64,000 bases of DNA, taken from NCBI GenBank assembly GCA_910579285.1, contig CAJTTT010000015.1:1-64000 (forward strand), written 5' to 3'. Both the position numbers and the translations under genes were made by a program. This document shows, in pieces, positions 8,679 through 17,938 of the stretch (position 1 is its first letter; each line of letters opens with the position of its first letter). Source of the stretch: an uncultured Lachnospiraceae bacterium (GTDB lineage: Bacteria > Bacillota > Clostridia > Lachnospirales > Lachnospiraceae). The notes beneath the pieces were generated by a model. It searched no databases. It was not told the origin of the DNA and worked only from the letters and a program-made list of their open reading frames with translations.

Positions 8679-8720
8679 TTATCTCCTCTCTCCAAACATA
8701 TTGCGCAGAATCCTATCGGA

Positions 8721-10049
8721 TTATGCCTTTTTCTTTCCAAGCATCTTCCGGCAGAAGAGCCAGGACATCACCGTTGCAATGATCCAGCCCACGGGCCAGG
8801 AGAGCCAGATGCCCGTCTCCTGCAAAAATCCAGAAAATACAAAGGCGAGGATCACCCGCAGGATCAAATCCGTAAAAGTGGCTGCCATAAACTGCCTCAT
8901 CCGCTCCGCTCCCCGGAGCATGCCGTCCGCCACCAGCTTAACCGCAATCAAAAAGTAAAAGGGAGACACAATCCGAAGGAATGTCATACCCGTCTGTAAG
9001 GCGCCGCTGCCCGTATCTTCCAGAAAGAGCTGCATCATGGCCCGCCCGAAAAAGAAATAGACCGCCGTAAAAGGCGCCGCCACAAGCACCGCCATCTTAA
9101 GCCCTGCCCCGAGACCTTCCCTGATCCGTTCCCGCCGGCCCGCTCCCAGATTCTGGGCCGTGAATCCGGAAACGCCGTTTCCCAGCGTGGTAAAGCCTGT
9201 GATGACAAAGGTGTTTAGTCTGATGGCGGCCGAATACCCGGCGATCACGCCAGAGCCGTAGGAGTTGACAAGTCCCTGGATAAAAATATTTCCCACGGAC
9301 ACAAAGCTCTGCTGAAGGATGCTCGGCACCGCGATCAGACTTATTTTCTTTAGCAGCACCAGGGAGAACAGCGGCGGTTTTCCCTCGCAGGCCATCCCTT
9401 TCAGTCTCTTTGCAAAAGTGACAAGGGCCAGCACACAGGCAATGCCCTGGGCGATAAAGGTGGCCCATGCCACACCGGCCACACCCCAGGAAAAGACAGC
9501 CACAAACACAAAGTCCAGCACGATATTGCCGAGGGAGGAGCCGATCAGAAAATAGAGCGGCGTTGTGGAGTCCCCCAGGGAATTAAACATGCCTGTGGTC
9601 ACATTATACAAAAAAAGGAAGACAAAGCCGCCTATATAAATCTTCAGATAAAGCGCTCCATCCCCAAAAATATTTTCGGGCGTCCGTATCATATGCATCA
9701 TGGCCGGGGTCGTGACAAGTCCCGCCGCCGTCAGAACCGCCGAGAGGACCGTTCCCGTAATCAGAATCGTGGTCACGGCTGTGCGCACCTTTTCATACGC
9801 CTTAGCGCCGAAAAGCTGGGATAACACCACCGAACAGCCGATGTTGCTCCCGACCGCCACCGCCATAAAGATCATGGTGATTGGGTAGGATGCCCCCACC
9901 GCCGCCAGCGCGTCCTCCCCCGCAAACTTTCCGGCTATCATACTGTCCGCCATATTATAAAGCTGTTGAAACACCACGCTGATAAACATGGGCAGCGTGT
10001 ATTTGATCAAAGTCCTTTGCGACTCTCCCTCCGTCAGATCCTGAATCAT
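8721..10049 (-). CDS. MATE family efflux transporter
   Basis: A 442-residue multidrug/toxin extrusion antiporter with about twelve membrane segments. The family pattern is visible in LIKYTLPMFISVVFQQLYNMADSMIAG near the N-terminus, GSNIGCSVVLSQLFGA, and the matching second-half motif GNGVSGFTAQNLGAGRRERI. I start at 10049, preceded by GGGAG at good spacing, rather than at the ATG 13 codons earlier. It follows coaBC by about 85 bp in the same direction. Substrate unknown. Confidence 0.93.
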   Translation of the reverse strand: MIQDLTEGESQRTLIKYTLPMFISVVFQQLYNMADSMIAGKFAGEDALAAVGASYPITMIFMAVAVGSNIGCSVVLSQLFGAKAYEKVRTAVTTILITGTVLSAVLTAAGLVTTPAMMHMIRTPENIFGDGALYLKIYIGGFVFLFLYNVTTGMFNSLGDSTTPLYFLIGSSLGNIVLDFVFVAVFSWGVAGVAWATFIAQGIACVLALVTFAKRLKGMACEGKPPLFSLVLLKKISLIAVPSILQQSFVSVGNIFIQGLVNSYGSGVIAGYSAAIRLNTFVITGFTTLGNGVSGFTAQNLGAGRRERIREGLGAGLKMAVLVAAPFTAVYFFFGRAMMQLFLEDTGSGALQTGMTFLRIVSPFYFLIAVKLVADGMLRGAERMRQFMAATFTDLILRVILAFVFSGFLQETGIWLSWPVGWIIATVMSWLFCRKMLGKKKA

Positions 10050-10134
10050 ACTATGTCTCCCTTCGCGGCGGTTCAGCCCCGGCATCACACTCCCTCAGAC
10101 ACCTCTCTCAAGCCGCCTCCTGCTGTCATCTGTA

Positions 10135-11322
10135 TTACAGCTCCATAAGCCTGTCAAGCAGCCTGTCCGCCACTTCCTCCTTGGACAGTAACGGCAGTTC
10201 CTCCGTACCCTGTTTCGTAAGCAGAGTGACTACGTTTGTGTCCGTGCCAAATCCCGCACCTGCCTGCTTCAGACTATTGGCCACAATCATATCTATCTTT
10301 TTCCTTTCAAGCTTCGCCCGGGAATTTTCTAACAGATGCTCCGTCTCCATAGAAAAGCCGCACAAAATCTGTCCTTCAAGACGGTTGGCTCCAAGCCATG
10401 CAAGGATATCCTCCGTGCGTTCCAGCGATAAGGTCAACTCCCCGTCCTTTTTCTTGATCTTCTCATCCGCTGTCACCGCCGGACGGTAGTCCGCCACAGC
10501 CGCCGCCTTGACGATGATATCCTGTTCCGAAGCTGCCACCTTGACCGCCTGCGCCATATCCGCCGCTGAGATCACCGGCACCACCTTCACGCCCTCGGGG
10601 GGCTGCAGCGCCGTCACACCTGACACAAGTGTCACATCTGCCCCGCGAAGCATTGCCGCCCTGGCGACGGCATATCCCATTTTTCCCGTGGAATGGTTGC
10701 TGATATAGCGCACAGGATCCATCCTCTCCTGTGTCGGTCCGGCGGTTACCAGTACCTTTTTCCCAGCCAGATCCTTTGGCGTAAGCGCTTTCACAATGGC
10801 CTCAAAAAGCGTCTCCGGCTCCGGCATCTTGCCCGCTCCCGTGTCACCGCATGCCAGATACCCGTTGGAAGGCGTGATCATTTCCATGCCGTACCCCTTA
10901 AGCTTCTCCATATTATCCTGCACAATGGGATTCTCATACATTCTCGTATTCATGGCCGGTGCAAAAATCTTCGGGCACTGGCAGGCGAGAAGCGTAGTCG
11001 TCAGCATATCGTCCGCGATCCCGTGGGCCGCCTTGGCGATCACATTGGCGGAAGCCGGCGCCACGAGGAAAACGTCAGCCAGCTTCGCCAGCGCCACATG
11101 TTCCACCTGGAACTGGAAATTCCTGTCAAAGGTGTCTACGAGACACTTGTTGCCCGTCAAAGACTCAAACGTGATGGGATTGATAAAATTGGTGGCGTTG
11201 GGCGTCATAATCACCGTCACATCCGCCTGTTTCTTCACAAGCATGCTGGCAAGAGATGCGATCTTGTAGGCCGCAATGCTGCCTGTCACACCGAGAACAA
11301 TGTGTTTCCCTTTTAATAACAT
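10135..11322 (-). CDS. coaBC: bifunctional phosphopantothenoylcysteine decarboxylase / phosphopantothenate-cysteine ligase
   Basis: Performs two consecutive coenzyme A steps: ligation of cysteine to 4'-phosphopantothenate, then decarboxylation to 4'-phosphopantetheine. The N-terminal flavin decarboxylase domain (about 1-180) shows GVTGSIAAYK, PAMNTRMYENP and the substrate clamp CGDTGAGKMPEPE. The C-terminal ligase domain shows VTAGPTQERMDPVRYISN and HSTGKMGYAVA. 395 residues, normal length. AGGGAGG precedes the ATG. Lies 67 bp after coaX in the same direction. Confidence 0.97.
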   Translation of the reverse strand: MLLKGKHIVLGVTGSIAAYKIASLASMLVKKQADVTVIMTPNATNFINPITFESLTGNKCLVDTFDRNFQFQVEHVALAKLADVFLVAPASANVIAKAAHGIADDMLTTTLLACQCPKIFAPAMNTRMYENPIVQDNMEKLKGYGMEMITPSNGYLACGDTGAGKMPEPETLFEAIVKALTPKDLAGKKVLVTAGPTQERMDPVRYISNHSTGKMGYAVARAAMLRGADVTLVSGVTALQPPEGVKVVPVISAADMAQAVKVAASEQDIIVKAAAVADYRPAVTADEKIKKKDGELTLSLERTEDILAWLGANRLEGQILCGFSMETEHLLENSRAKLERKKIDMIVANSLKQAGAGFGTDTNVVTLLTKQGTEELPLLSKEEVADRLLDRLMEL

Positions 11323-11389
11323 CCGTTATACCTCCCTTTGCCCTTCACCCGCTATTGCGGCAAATGCACAGTCTCTCACATGCCATGCA

Positions 11390-12166
11390 TTATCTGTACT
11401 GCTCTTCGTTCTTTCTGTAAATCAGCCCAAGGCCTTTCAGGGTAAGCTCATTGTCACAGACAATTTCTTTCTTACAGTGAGGTACGATGCTCCCCGCCAG
11501 ACCGCCCGTAGCTACCACAGGCGCCTGATAGCCCAGCTCATCGTAAATCCGTTCGATCATGCCGTCCAGACAGGCCGCCTGCCCCATCACAATGCCGCTT
11601 TTCATGCAGTCGATGGTGTTTCTGCCAATGACCTTCTTCGGCGCCTCCAAACTGATTCTCGGGAGCTGGGACGTGCGGTTTACGAGAGAATCCAGCGAAA
11701 CCTTCACCCCGGGCAGAATCATGCCTCCGATATAGTTTTTCTTTTCATCCACCACGCTGATGGTGGTGGCGGTGCCCATGTCAATCAGAATAATCGGCGC
11801 ACCGTAATAGTGCAGGCCTGCCACCGCATTGACGACCAGATCCGACCCAAGCTGTGCCGGATTGTCCATCAGAATGTTTAAGCCTGTCTTAAGCCCGGGT
11901 CCCACCACCAGCGGGGTCTGATGAAACAGCTTCTCCAGACTGGACTTCACGATATTGTTGAGGGGCGGCACAACAGAGGAGATGATGCTGCCCGTGATAT
12001 CCTCCATGCCGATGTGATACAGCTCGAACAGCGTCCGAAATTCCACTACATACTCTAACTCTGTGCTTGCCAGATTCGTGGATACCCGCTCCACGAAGCA
12101 TACCTTCTCCCCGTCCATACAACCGATGACAATGTTGGTATTGCCGATGTCAACTGCTAAAATCAT
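11390..12166 (-). CDS. coaX: type III pantothenate kinase
   Basis: Phosphorylates pantothenate, the first committed CoA step. The ASKHA-fold phosphate loop MILAVDIGNTNIVIGCMDG and the second motif IDMGTATTISVVD identify it as type III (CoaX). 258 residues, standard length. It sits between a putative vitamin transporter and coaBC, an arrangement that takes the vitamin from uptake through three enzymatic steps. Confidence 0.97.
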   Translation of the reverse strand: MILAVDIGNTNIVIGCMDGEKVCFVERVSTNLASTELEYVVEFRTLFELYHIGMEDITGSIISSVVPPLNNIVKSSLEKLFHQTPLVVGPGLKTGLNILMDNPAQLGSDLVVNAVAGLHYYGAPIILIDMGTATTISVVDEKKNYIGGMILPGVKVSLDSLVNRTSQLPRISLEAPKKVIGRNTIDCMKSGIVMGQAACLDGMIERIYDELGYQAPVVATGGLAGSIVPHCKKEIVCDNELTLKGLGLIYRKNEEQYR

Positions 12167-12285
12167 GCTTTTTCCCCTGTCTTTCCCTTTTTTGCGGGCA
12201 TGTCCCCTTTTGCGGTTACATGCCCTGTACTTCTATCATAAGTTTGTATTGTTCTCTTATTTTCCTGTTTTCCTGTTACAATCCG

Positions 12286-13152
12286 TCATGCCTTTCTTGC
12301 CGCCAGAAGAGATGCGTCCTTCTCCTCCTGCCCCTTCCCCGTATACAGGGGCTTCACCCTGGCCAGAGCAAGGCCGACGCCGGTAACAATAATCGCGGCC
12401 ACCACAGCTTCCACCACGCCGTTGAAAGCCACCACGCCCATGATCACGTCCAGCACTGCTTCCCCCGCCACGCCCATCGCCTGGGCATAGGCGTCTTTAT
12501 AGAGAATATAAATGCCGCTCATAACAAAGAGCGTGTTCGTAAACGCACCTGCAAGCCCCGCATAAGAGAGCGCAATATTGGCGGATGCCTTCTTCCTGCC
12601 TCCTGCGGTCAGTGCCGTCATAAGGGCCGCACCTGCCGCCAGACCGATCACCGTGCACACAGCCGCGCTCAGTGTCTCCGGGAACAGCCGCATCACAAAC
12701 GCTCTGACGGAGATAAATAATATAACAGATGCTATTAAATCTACCATTATTTTCCCGGCCTTATTCTCACCTCTCACGATCCTGCGGATCAGAAGCCAGA
12801 CAAAGTAGGGCGCGATGCCGACTAAAATACGCGGCACAAAACAGATGTACAGGCTCTTAAAGATGCCCGACACCCCCGCAACCCGATAGGCCAATACCGG
12901 CGAAAACACAAACGCCGATGCCGTAGCCGCTTTTACTGTGTTGTTGATAAAGCTGGTGAGTCCAAATACGAATCCCAAAAATGCACCTTTCTTCGGTCCA
13001 AGAAATAGCGCTCCCAGGATCACCGGGATGTGAATAATCGTCGCGTTGATGACAACGAGCGGGATATATCCCAGCGGTGTGAATGCCATAATCACAATTA
13101 TGGCGGTGAACAGTGCCGTAAGCACAAGTTCATAGGTCTTTTCATTTTTCAT
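12286..13152 (-). CDS. ECF transporter S component, probably for pantothenate
   Basis: A hydrophobic substrate-capture protein of about 288 residues with at least six membrane segments and a charged C-terminal tail. The N-terminal region (ELVLTALFTAIIVIMAFTPLGYIPL, ATIIHIPVILGALFLGPKKGAFLGFVFGL) is typical of ECF S-components, which pair with a shared energising module encoded elsewhere. Immediate linkage to coaX and coaBC points to pantothenate. I start at 13152, with AGGAGG 9 nt upstream; the frame extends 26 codons further but without a start signal. Longer than usual S-components (about 190), because of an extra C-terminal hydrophobic region. Confidence 0.8.
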   Translation of the reverse strand: MKNEKTYELVLTALFTAIIVIMAFTPLGYIPLVVINATIIHIPVILGALFLGPKKGAFLGFVFGLTSFINNTVKAATASAFVFSPVLAYRVAGVSGIFKSLYICFVPRILVGIAPYFVWLLIRRIVRGENKAGKIMVDLIASVILFISVRAFVMRLFPETLSAAVCTVIGLAAGAALMTALTAGGRKKASANIALSYAGLAGAFTNTLFVMSGIYILYKDAYAQAMGVAGEAVLDVIMGVVAFNGVVEAVVAAIIVTGVGLALARVKPLYTGKGQEEKDASLLAARKA

Positions 13153-13261
13153 GGTACAGTTCCTCCTGTTATTATTCTCATACGAGATACAATACGGCTG
13201 TATCGTACCACACCCCTTTTTCTTTGACAAGTATGTTTAAAAAAATCACCTGTTATGTATC

Positions 13262-13293
13262 AAAAAAAAGACAGTCCGCCGGACTGTCTTTTT
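13262..13293 (-). terminator. terminator of rubrerythrin
   Basis: A GACAGTCCG/CGGACTGTC hairpin flanked by an A-run and a T-run; works in either direction. It lies just downstream of the rubrerythrin stop. Confidence 0.92.
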
Positions 13294-13317
13294 CTATATT
13301 CATGGAAGCCGCTCCGA

Positions 13318-13857
13318 TTAATAATTTTCCGGCTTTACCTGGAAGTAGGACTGGGGATGTTTACATACCGGGCAGAGCTCCGGCGCCTTTTTGCCTACCA
13401 CGATATGACCGCAGTTGAGGCACTGCCATACGCAGTCGCCGTCCTTGGAGAACACAACGCCGTCCTCAATATTCTGGATCAGCTTGCGGTATCTCTCCTC
13501 GTGCTCCTTCTCGATTTTGGCCACGCCCTCAAAGAGCAGGGCAAGCTCCTCAAAGCCTTCCTTTCTTGCATCCTCCGCAAAACCCGCATACATGTCCGTC
13601 CACTCAAAGTTCTCTCCCTCAGCGGCATCCCTCAAATTCTCACGGGTCTCCGGGATTGCACCGCCGTGCAGATATTTAAACCAGATCTTGGCATGCTCCT
13701 TCTCGTTGGCCGCCGTCTCCTCAAAAATATTAGCCATCTGCACATAACCGTCCTTCTTTGCCTTGGACGCATAGTAAGTATACTTTGTGTAAGCCTGGGA
13801 CTCCCCCGCAAACGCTGCCAGCAGATTTTTCTCTGTCTTTGATCCTTTTAAATCCAT
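13318..13857 (-). CDS. rbr: rubrerythrin
   Basis: Cytoplasmic peroxide-reducing non-heme iron protein of anaerobes. The N-terminal ferritin-like diiron domain (1-140) contains [26 protein letters not shown] and a second [10 protein letters not shown] motif. The C-terminal rubredoxin domain has two CxxC pairs (CLNCG and CPVC). 179 residues, standard. A promoter is readable upstream and a terminator follows. Confidence 0.96.
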   Translation of the reverse strand: MDLKGSKTEKNLLAAFAGESQAYTKYTYYASKAKKDGYVQMANIFEETAANEKEHAKIWFKYLHGGAIPETRENLRDAAEGENFEWTDMYAGFAEDARKEGFEELALLFEGVAKIEKEHEERYRKLIQNIEDGVVFSKDGDCVWQCLNCGHIVVGKKAPELCPVCKHPQSYFQVKPENY

Positions 13858-13902
13858 ATCGTTCTCCTTTCGCCTCCTGCTTTCCTAACTATTAATATTT
13901 CC

Positions 13903-13931
13903 ATTCTACGCCAAATCTTTCCCTTTGTCAC
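13903..13931 (-). promoter_or_regulatory. promoter of rubrerythrin
   Basis: Read on the minus strand: GTGACA, a 17-bp spacer, TAGAAT, ending about 45 bp before the start codon. Confidence 0.65.
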
Positions 13932-13944
13932 ATAAAAGTTTCTG

Positions 13945-13973
13945 TTGTCAATCGCCCCACATTAGTTTAGTAT
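13945..13973 (+). promoter_or_regulatory. promoter of purC
   Basis: TTGTCA at 13945-13950, a 17-bp spacer and TAGTAT at 13968-13973, about 35 bp before the start codon. Confidence 0.65.
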
Positions 13974-14008
13974 GATAATAACTACTATATATTAAAGAGA
14001 GGAACGCC

Positions 14009-14869
14009 ATGAAACCCATTAAAGAAGGAAAAGTACGCGAAATTTATGACAACGGCGACAGCCTGATCATGGTTGCCACCGACCGCATCAGCTGTTTTGA
14101 TGTCATTCTGAAAAACCAGGTGACCAAAAAAGGGACCGTTCTGACCCAGATGTCGAAGTTCTGGTTCGACATGACAGACGACATCCTGCCCAACCACATG
14201 ATTTCCGTGGATGTGAAGGACATGCCCGAATTTTTCAGACAGGATAAATTTGATGGCAGCAGCATGCTCTGCAAAAAGCTTGACATGCTCCCCATCGAGT
14301 GCATCGTCCGCGGCTATATCACCGGCAGCGGCTGGGCAAGTTACCAGAAAAACGGTACGGTATGCGGGATCACGCTTCCAGAGGGATTGAAAGAGTCAGA
14401 CAAACTGCCCGAGCCCATCTACACCCCCTCCACCAAGGCGGAGATCGGCGACCACGATGAAAATATCTCCTTTGAACAGAGCGTGGACTATCTGGAGAAG
14501 CGTTTCCCCGGCAAAGGAGCGGAATACGCCGGAAAACTCCGTGATTACACCATCGCCCTCTACAAAAAATGCGCCGAATACGCTCTCACCCGCGGCATCA
14601 TCATTGCGGACACCAAATTCGAGTTCGGACTGGACGGGGACGGCAATATCGTGCTCGGCGACGAGATGCTGACACCCGACAGCTCCAGATTCTGGCCCGC
14701 CGAGGGATATGAACCCGGACACAGCCAGCCCTCCTTCGACAAGCAGTTCGCCAGAGACTGGCTGAAAGCCAACGAGGGACATGACTGGACTCTGCCCGAA
14801 GAGATCGTGCAGAAGACCATCGATAAATATCTGCAGGGGTATGAGCTGTTGACTGGGGAGAAACTCTAA
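14009..14869 (+). CDS. purC: phosphoribosylaminoimidazole-succinocarboxamide synthase
   Basis: Condenses CAIR with aspartate in de novo purine synthesis. N-terminal KEGKVREIYDNGDSLIMVATDRISCFDV and the central ECIVRGYITGSGWASYQ and DTKFEFGLD motifs are diagnostic. 286 residues. AGAGAGG precedes the ATG. Monocistronic: own promoter and terminator, unlinked to purL at 55632. Confidence 0.97.
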   Translation: MKPIKEGKVREIYDNGDSLIMVATDRISCFDVILKNQVTKKGTVLTQMSKFWFDMTDDILPNHMISVDVKDMPEFFRQDKFDGSSMLCKKLDMLPIECIVRGYITGSGWASYQKNGTVCGITLPEGLKESDKLPEPIYTPSTKAEIGDHDENISFEQSVDYLEKRFPGKGAEYAGKLRDYTIALYKKCAEYALTRGIIIADTKFEFGLDGDGNIVLGDEMLTPDSSRFWPAEGYEPGHSQPSFDKQFARDWLKANEGHDWTLPEEIVQKTIDKYLQGYELLTGEKL

Positions 14870-14917
14870 AAAATCGTCGCCCGGCGGCAAACTCTGAGAA
14901 TGCCATACATGATACGC

Positions 14918-14952
14918 AAAACAGCAGCCGATTACATAACGGCTGCTGTTTT
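14918..14952. terminator. bidirectional terminator between purC and the PIG-L gene
   Basis: 13-bp perfect stem AAAACAGCAGCCG/CGGCTGCTGTTTT with a 9-nt loop serves both convergent genes. Confidence 0.92.
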
Positions 14953-14967
14953 ATAAATAGAGGCTCT

Positions 14968-16443
14968 TCATCTCGCCTGCAGGCGTTCCATAATATACGA
15001 AACCCTGTATCGGAACGGCACATGTCTGCGCCCAACAAGCTCTTTGTTATAGCGCTGCATCACATAGCAGTTTGGCAGCCATCGGGAAATTTTTCTTTTT
15101 ACGGATAAGACTGCCTTTTCCATTTTCATTCTTGTTTTGACTAATTCAGTCACTTTCAGGGTATCTCCATGAAAGAGCTGTGCCTCCAGTGCCTCCGGCA
15201 GTTCCGGCTCCGATGGCGGCAGTATTTCCAGCTCGGTAATGCCCCAGCAGGCACCCTCCCACTTTTCAATCTGAAACGTAATCTCCCGCACTCCCGTCCG
15301 GGGTGCAAAAGCGCAGACATTTCTTTTTCCATCCGCCTTTATGTTCATTTTAACAGGCTCCGCATCCGTGTCAAAACAGAAAACAGCTTCCAGCTTATCA
15401 TCTGTACTGTTTCCCAGCGCATACACGGCAATCCGGCCCACCGTCTGCGCTGCCTTCCAATGAATCCGCACCTGTTTCTCACGATCTCCTCTTTCCGGCT
15501 TCCATCCGCATTCCTGAAAAACACGCTCCTCTTTCGTCACATCCCCACTGTCAAAGAGCTTAAAATCCCGCAGATACTCGGGATTCCCGGAAGAAGCGGA
15601 AAGCGCGGCCTCAAACATAAGGCTGTCTGTGCTTCTCCTGAAAAAAACCTCGTCAATGTTGATAATCTCATCCGCTTTCTGCCATGCCTCCTGCGTGCGA
15701 TGGCATCGTAACGCCATATATAGGACGTTTCGCATAAGCCAGGGTACAGAACAATCTTCCGGCATAGCAAACCGAAGCCCTTCTTCCCGTGTATAGGGGG
15801 TCTGCAAAAGTCCCTCCAGCACAGTCTGGCGCCTCGGCAGTTCAAAGAAATCTGCCTTTCCCTTCCACACACCATCATATGCAAAACGCTTCAGCACAAG
15901 AGGGCGATAAGTTGTATCAGCTCTGAAAAGTTCCCCCAGACACTCTTCTGTAAGCAGGGAGACTGTCCTGTGGTCAGGATGCTTGTCATAGTCCACCACA
16001 AGCAGAAGATCTGCCCGCACCTCTGTCAGGACATCTTTTAAATCCTGCTTTAAATCCGCCCTTCGGTACGCGCTGTGTCTCCCTTCTCTCATATAACGGT
16101 AATCCCCGTGTTCCTCAGACCCATAGGTCTCCGTTCTGCCCGCCATTGAGACGAGCGGCTCTTCCCCGGTCTGATGGTAGATATGTCTGCCCTCCTTCCA
16201 CCCATCCCCGTATCCCAGAAAAAAAACATTTTCTTCTTCGATCCCATAAAAATTTTCCAGCACATGCAAAGCCTCCGCCAGACGCAGGTCAGCCTCATGC
16301 GGAAAAAAATCACCGTTTGTCATATAAGTTACATAGACTTCGCAGTCCGCTCTATGTGCAAGTGTTTTTAAAAGACCGCCGCCCACCAGTATTTCGTCAT
16401 CCTGATGCGGCACGATGAGTAAAACTTTGTACTTCAATTTCAC
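14968..16443 (-). CDS. PIG-L family deacetylase with C-terminal accessory domain
   Basis: A 491-residue protein. The N-terminal zinc-dependent N-acetylglucosaminyl-deacetylase-like (LmbE) domain has the motif VPHQDDE (His13, Asp15, Asp16) and a later DYDKHPDHRTVS. PIG-L enzymes remove acetyl groups from GlcNAc-containing lipids, glycans or thiols. About 200 extra residues follow (from roughly residue 280), with a beta-rich stretch (RIHWKAAQTVGRIAVYALGN) resembling a carbohydrate-binding F5/8-type fold, and a basic C-terminus. No signal peptide. HQDDE rather than the common HPDDE is a mild variation. True substrate unknown. Confidence 0.85.
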   Translation of the reverse strand: MKLKYKVLLIVPHQDDEILVGGGLLKTLAHRADCEVYVTYMTNGDFFPHEADLRLAEALHVLENFYGIEEENVFFLGYGDGWKEGRHIYHQTGEEPLVSMAGRTETYGSEEHGDYRYMREGRHSAYRRADLKQDLKDVLTEVRADLLLVVDYDKHPDHRTVSLLTEECLGELFRADTTYRPLVLKRFAYDGVWKGKADFFELPRRQTVLEGLLQTPYTREEGLRFAMPEDCSVPWLMRNVLYMALRCHRTQEAWQKADEIINIDEVFFRRSTDSLMFEAALSASSGNPEYLRDFKLFDSGDVTKEERVFQECGWKPERGDREKQVRIHWKAAQTVGRIAVYALGNSTDDKLEAVFCFDTDAEPVKMNIKADGKRNVCAFAPRTGVREITFQIEKWEGACWGITELEILPPSEPELPEALEAQLFHGDTLKVTELVKTRMKMEKAVLSVKRKISRWLPNCYVMQRYNKELVGRRHVPFRYRVSYIMERLQAR

Positions 16444-16538
16444 ACTCCTTGCGTTTCTTATCTAAACCGTATGTTAATTTAGTATACCATACAATGAAAA
16501 GCAAAAAACCTGGTTTCTCTTTATTTTTTCGAAACCCA

Positions 16539-16567
16539 TTGACATTTAGATATCATTTTGATATCAT
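16539..16567 (+). promoter_or_regulatory. promoter and candidate operator of the SPFH operon
   Basis: TTGACA (16539-16544), a 17-bp spacer and TATCAT (16562-16567). A perfect palindrome GATATCATTTTGATATC lies at 16549-16565, covering the spacer and most of the -10, and two further ATATC copies follow it. The ribbon-helix-helix protein at the end of the operon is the obvious candidate to bind here. Confidence 0.65.
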
Positions 16568-16635
16568 ACGAATATCAAAACATCCCAATATCCCAAAAAA
16601 GAAACCAAAGACAACTGTAAAGGAAAGGAAAAAGT

Positions 16636-17682
16636 ATGGAAGAGAAAATTTTGAACAAACGCAAAAACGGCATGGCAATGCTTCTTTTGAACTTGCTTCT
16701 GTATGCAGCCGCCCTCGCGGCGATCATTATCGGCAACATCACCGGCATCAGCGAGAGCGGTCCGCAAAGTCCCACTGGAATCGCGCTCTTTGTCATCGGT
16801 CTCGCCGGCCTGCTGTTTGGCTGGATCCCGTTTTTGGGCCTTGTGGTGCTCAGACCCCAGGAAGCGGTCGTGCTGACCTTATTCGGCAAGTATATCGGCA
16901 CCTTGAAGGAAGAAGGCTTCTACTGGGTAAATCCTTTCTGCAGCGCGCTGAATCCCGCAGCGGAAACCAAACTGAAACAGAGCGGCGATGTGGACGGTAC
17001 ATCAGGCGGCAGCCGCTTCCATCTGGCCACCGGCGGTCAGAGCATGCAGCTCGCCGGCACCGGTGCCAGCAAAAAAATATCCTTAAAGATTATGACCCTG
17101 AATAACAGCCGCCAGAAGATCAACGACTGCCTTGGCAATCCCATTGAGATCGCCATCGCTGTGATGTGGCAGGTGACGGACACCGCAAAGGCCGTATTCA
17201 ACGTAGATAACTACAAGGAATACCTGTCCCTCCAGTGCGACAGCGCGCTTAGAAACATTGTGCGGCTCTACCCCTACGATGTGGCTGAAAATGTGGATAC
17301 CACCGGGGACGGTATGGCGGATGAAGGGTCGCTTCGCGGCTCCAGCGAAGTGGTTGCGAAGAGAATCCGTGATGAGATTCAGAACAAAGTAGAACAGGCC
17401 GGTCTTGAGATCGTGGAAGCCCGGATCACCTATCTGGCATACGCCCCCGAAATCGCCGCAGCCATGCTCCAGAGACAGCAGGCGTCCGCTGTGATCGACG
17501 CCCGCAAGATGATCGTGGACGGTGCGGTCGGCATGGTGGAAATGGCGTTAAGCCGCCTTTCCGAAAAGGAAATTGTGGAACTGGACGAGGAGCGCAAAGC
17601 TGCTATGGTATCCAACCTTCTGGTGGTACTGTGCAGCAACCGGGATGCCCAGCCCGTTGTCAATTCCGGCAGTCTCTATTAG
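16636..17682 (+). CDS. SPFH/band 7 domain membrane protein
   Basis: A 348-residue stomatin/flotillin-like protein. Two N-terminal hydrophobic segments (about residues 10-30 and 45-70) are followed by an SPFH domain beginning [32 protein letters not shown] and including [26 protein letters not shown] proteins oligomerise at the membrane and scaffold proteases or lipid domains. GGAAAGG lies upstream of the ATG. Its stop codon is immediately followed by the start codon of a small DNA-binding protein. Confidence 0.9.
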   Translation: MEEKILNKRKNGMAMLLLNLLLYAAALAAIIIGNITGISESGPQSPTGIALFVIGLAGLLFGWIPFLGLVVLRPQEAVVLTLFGKYIGTLKEEGFYWVNPFCSALNPAAETKLKQSGDVDGTSGGSRFHLATGGQSMQLAGTGASKKISLKIMTLNNSRQKINDCLGNPIEIAIAVMWQVTDTAKAVFNVDNYKEYLSLQCDSALRNIVRLYPYDVAENVDTTGDGMADEGSLRGSSEVVAKRIRDEIQNKVEQAGLEIVEARITYLAYAPEIAAAMLQRQQASAVIDARKMIVDGAVGMVEMALSRLSEKEIVELDEERKAAMVSNLLVVLCSNRDAQPVVNSGSLY

Positions 17683-17883
17683 ATGGCGGACAACAGCAAG
17701 AAACAGGTGCCGCTTCGTCTGTCCGCCAAGCTCTACAACGCCATCGCTGCTTGGGCCGAGGATGATTTCCGATCTGTGAATGGCCAGATAGAGTATCTGC
17801 TGACAGAATGCGTGCGACAGAGAAAGAAAAACGGAATGCCGGTTCCTCACGAACTCGACGTTCCGCCTGAATTGGATATCTGA
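17683..17883 (+). CDS. ribbon-helix-helix (Arc/MetJ-like) DNA-binding protein
   Basis: A 66-residue protein whose ATG directly abuts the SPFH stop codon with no spacing. The Arc-type fold is visible: strand [39 protein letters not shown] gives beta-strand, helix A, turn, helix B. The C-terminal tail is Pro-rich. No partner toxin follows; a terminator comes directly after. Fusion of expression with an SPFH protein recurs in Firmicutes as Arc-family annotation, and I infer autoregulation through the palindrome at 16549. Confidence 0.82.
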   Translation: MADNSKKQVPLRLSAKLYNAIAAWAEDDFRSVNGQIEYLLTECVRQRKKNGMPVPHELDVPPELDI

Positions 17884-17912
17884 AAAATCGAGCGCCTGCG
17901 CGCTCGATTTTT
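17883..17912. terminator. bidirectional terminator after the SPFH operon
   Basis: A 13-bp perfect stem AAAAATCGAGCGC/GCGCTCGATTTTT with a 4-nt loop, also facing the convergent DUF5722 gene. Confidence 0.95.
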
Positions 17913-17938
17913 CTATGTCTGACATTCTAATTCCTATA

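Noticed and set aside
13935..14008. purine riboswitch before purC
   Set aside because: The leader after the promoter is only about 30 nt, too short for an aptamer.
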